A stretch of 45,267 nt of DNA from a virus. The position numbers and the translations under genes are program-made. Location: positions 1-45,267 of IMG/VR virus record IMGVR_UViG_3300020154_000007; one strand, written 5' to 3'. A model generated the notes under the pieces. That model made no database searches and was not told the origin of the DNA. It saw only the letters and a list, made by a program, of their open reading frames with translations. This document shows, piece after piece, positions 44,420 to 45,267 of the stretch (the stretch's first letter is position 1; the number at the start of each line of letters is the position of its first letter).

Positions 44420-45006
44420 TCGGACGAACGCGGCGCGCAGTGCAGAATGAGACGTACTCCGTAAAGCCTCGGGTTGCTCTCGCACTTCTGCTGCCGGTAA
44501 CTCCATCTGACCCCTCGCTGTTTCAGAATGTCGTCTGCACGTCCGATCTGCCTGATGTTCTCGTCGCACTCGTGGCCCCATACGAGGAACGCACACAGCG
44601 CGTCGCGTACGGCTTTGAACGCGGCGACGAGGTTGTCGTCGTCGAGCGCTCGCTGGCCGATGCGCACGAACTCTATGTGCGTGACTCGCAGGCTGATGCC
44701 TTCCGGTATGCAGCGAGCGAACGTCGGCATGTGCGTATGCATCACGCGCCAGACAAGCTCGCGCTTCTCTTTGACCCAGCGAGCGCGCAGCTGCGCCGGT
44801 GTACGTCCTGCGTTGTACTCCGCGGTGCGGAATGCGATCGGCAGCTGCAGCGTGTGCGTGCTCTTGGCGGGGTCGAACTTATGGAACTGCCCGACGTACG
44901 CTTTGACCGGCTGCTTGCGCTTCAGCTTCGGCAGGTCCTGTTTATTGAGCACGCGCCGATAGTCAGCCGCGTTCTCGCGCGGGATCGCGTTGAGGATGCG
45001 AGTCAT
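44416..45006 (-). CDS. rusA: RusA-like Holliday junction resolvase, copy 2 (complete)
   Basis: 196 residues from the ATG at 45006, overlapping the upstream stop (ATGA). The acidic motif LDDDNLVAAFKAVRDAL (121-137) with downstream DD residues is the RusA endonuclease signature. It is clearly homologous to the partial copy at 1-625, with near-identical first 20 residues but much divergence later, including a shorter region around 60-80. On a circular genome these would be two alleles of one locus or a true tandem duplication. Confidence 0.85.
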   Translation of the reverse strand: MTRILNAIPRENAADYRRVLNKQDLPKLKRKQPVKAYVGQFHKFDPAKSTHTLQLPIAFRTAEYNAGRTPAQLRARWVKEKRELVWRVMHTHMPTFARCIPEGISLRVTHIEFVRIGQRALDDDNLVAAFKAVRDALCAFLVWGHECDENIRQIGRADDILKQRGVRWSYRQQKCESNPRLYGVRLILHCAPRSSE

Positions 45007-45267
45007 CCCGCGAGCCCCCGCTCCCTGATGAAGTCGCCGAGCGTGATGAGCGGCTGGCCGCACTGACACGGCAGCACGTCCCAGGTCTCAGCCCCGAGCG
45101 TCGTGCGCGCTACGAGCTGCTGCTGGCGCGGCTGATCGCAACGCTTGCAGTCCACCTGTCCGCACAGGCTCTCGACACGCGTGCTGATGTCGCCGATCTC
45201 GAGGTGCGGGGCGCGCAGCACGGTCGTGCGCACGATTGGGCGTAGCGTCTTGGGTCGCGCGTCGTGC
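45003..45267 (-). CDS. Small Cys-rich, zinc-ribbon-like protein, copy 2 (5' end off the contig)
   Basis: The reading frame is open to the right edge, and the visible 87 residues match the complete copy at 622-918 with only a few substitutions. The same Cys clusters (CGQVDCKRC, LPCQCG) are present. DNA identity to 622-886 is very high: four differences in about 280 bases, none in the last 126. This suggests recent common origin or an assembly overlap. Confidence 0.75.
   Translation of the reverse strand, partial: HDARPKTLRPIVRTTVLRAPHLEIGDISTRVESLCGQVDCKRCDQPRQQQLVARTTLGAETWDVLPCQCGQPLITLGDFIRERGLAG

Overview
The window is almost entirely a GC-rich, temperate tailed-phage genome, most likely a podovirus. 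It has a portal, scaffold, coat, tail-tube-like and internal virion proteins plus tail fibres. I see no tape-measure or contractile-sheath gene. Temperate life is suggested by a tyrosine integrase, an excisionase-like overlapping gene and two back-to-back HTH regulators. The lipoprotein genes and spanin-like proteins point to a Gram-negative host. A Myxococcota-type host is only an impression from the lipoproteins. The contig is not closed, but its two ends carry the same gene pair (zinc-finger-like protein plus RusA-like resolvase) as divergent versions. The simplest reading is a circular or terminally redundant genome of about 44.4 kb assembled through a variable locus.

Layout. (1) 1-3241, leftward: replication block with a lambda-O-like initiator carrying an internal iteron-like array, a DnaB-type helicase, two small proteins and a RusA resolvase. 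If the ends join, this continues into 45267-40424, which holds a second RusA, small proteins, an M15 endolysin, several membrane micropeptides and many small Cys-pair proteins. (2) 3242-4450: control region with XRE and HTH/coiled-coil regulators in opposite orientation, a strong terminator and an operator-bearing rightward promoter. (3) 4429-12236, rightward early operon: small proteins, a lipoprotein, a RecE-like exonuclease next to a Sak4-like ATPase, the xis/int pair and a coiled-coil protein. (4) 39032-12259, leftward late operon: small proteins, a possible TerS, TerL, connector genes, portal, scaffold, coat, head-tail and tail-tube genes, ejection proteins, tail fibres, then a holin/spanin-like lysis cluster. 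(5) 39033-40422: a poorly explained stretch with one convincing outward-facing lipoprotein gene.

Most genes overlap by 1-4 bases (ATGA, GTGA, TGATG), so translational coupling is the rule and was used to choose starts. Where genes do not overlap, the gaps are not random. Three carry a homologous stem-loop that begins on the upstream stop codon and shows compensatory base changes. Seven or eight carry a CAACCAACCAGGA leader motif that includes the Shine-Dalgarno sequence. A palindrome of the form TCTGACA-YR-TGTCAGA recurs at promoter positions near 4.4, 13.1 and 42.7 kb. Together these suggest a dedicated phage system of transcriptional and translational control, which is the most interesting content of the window.
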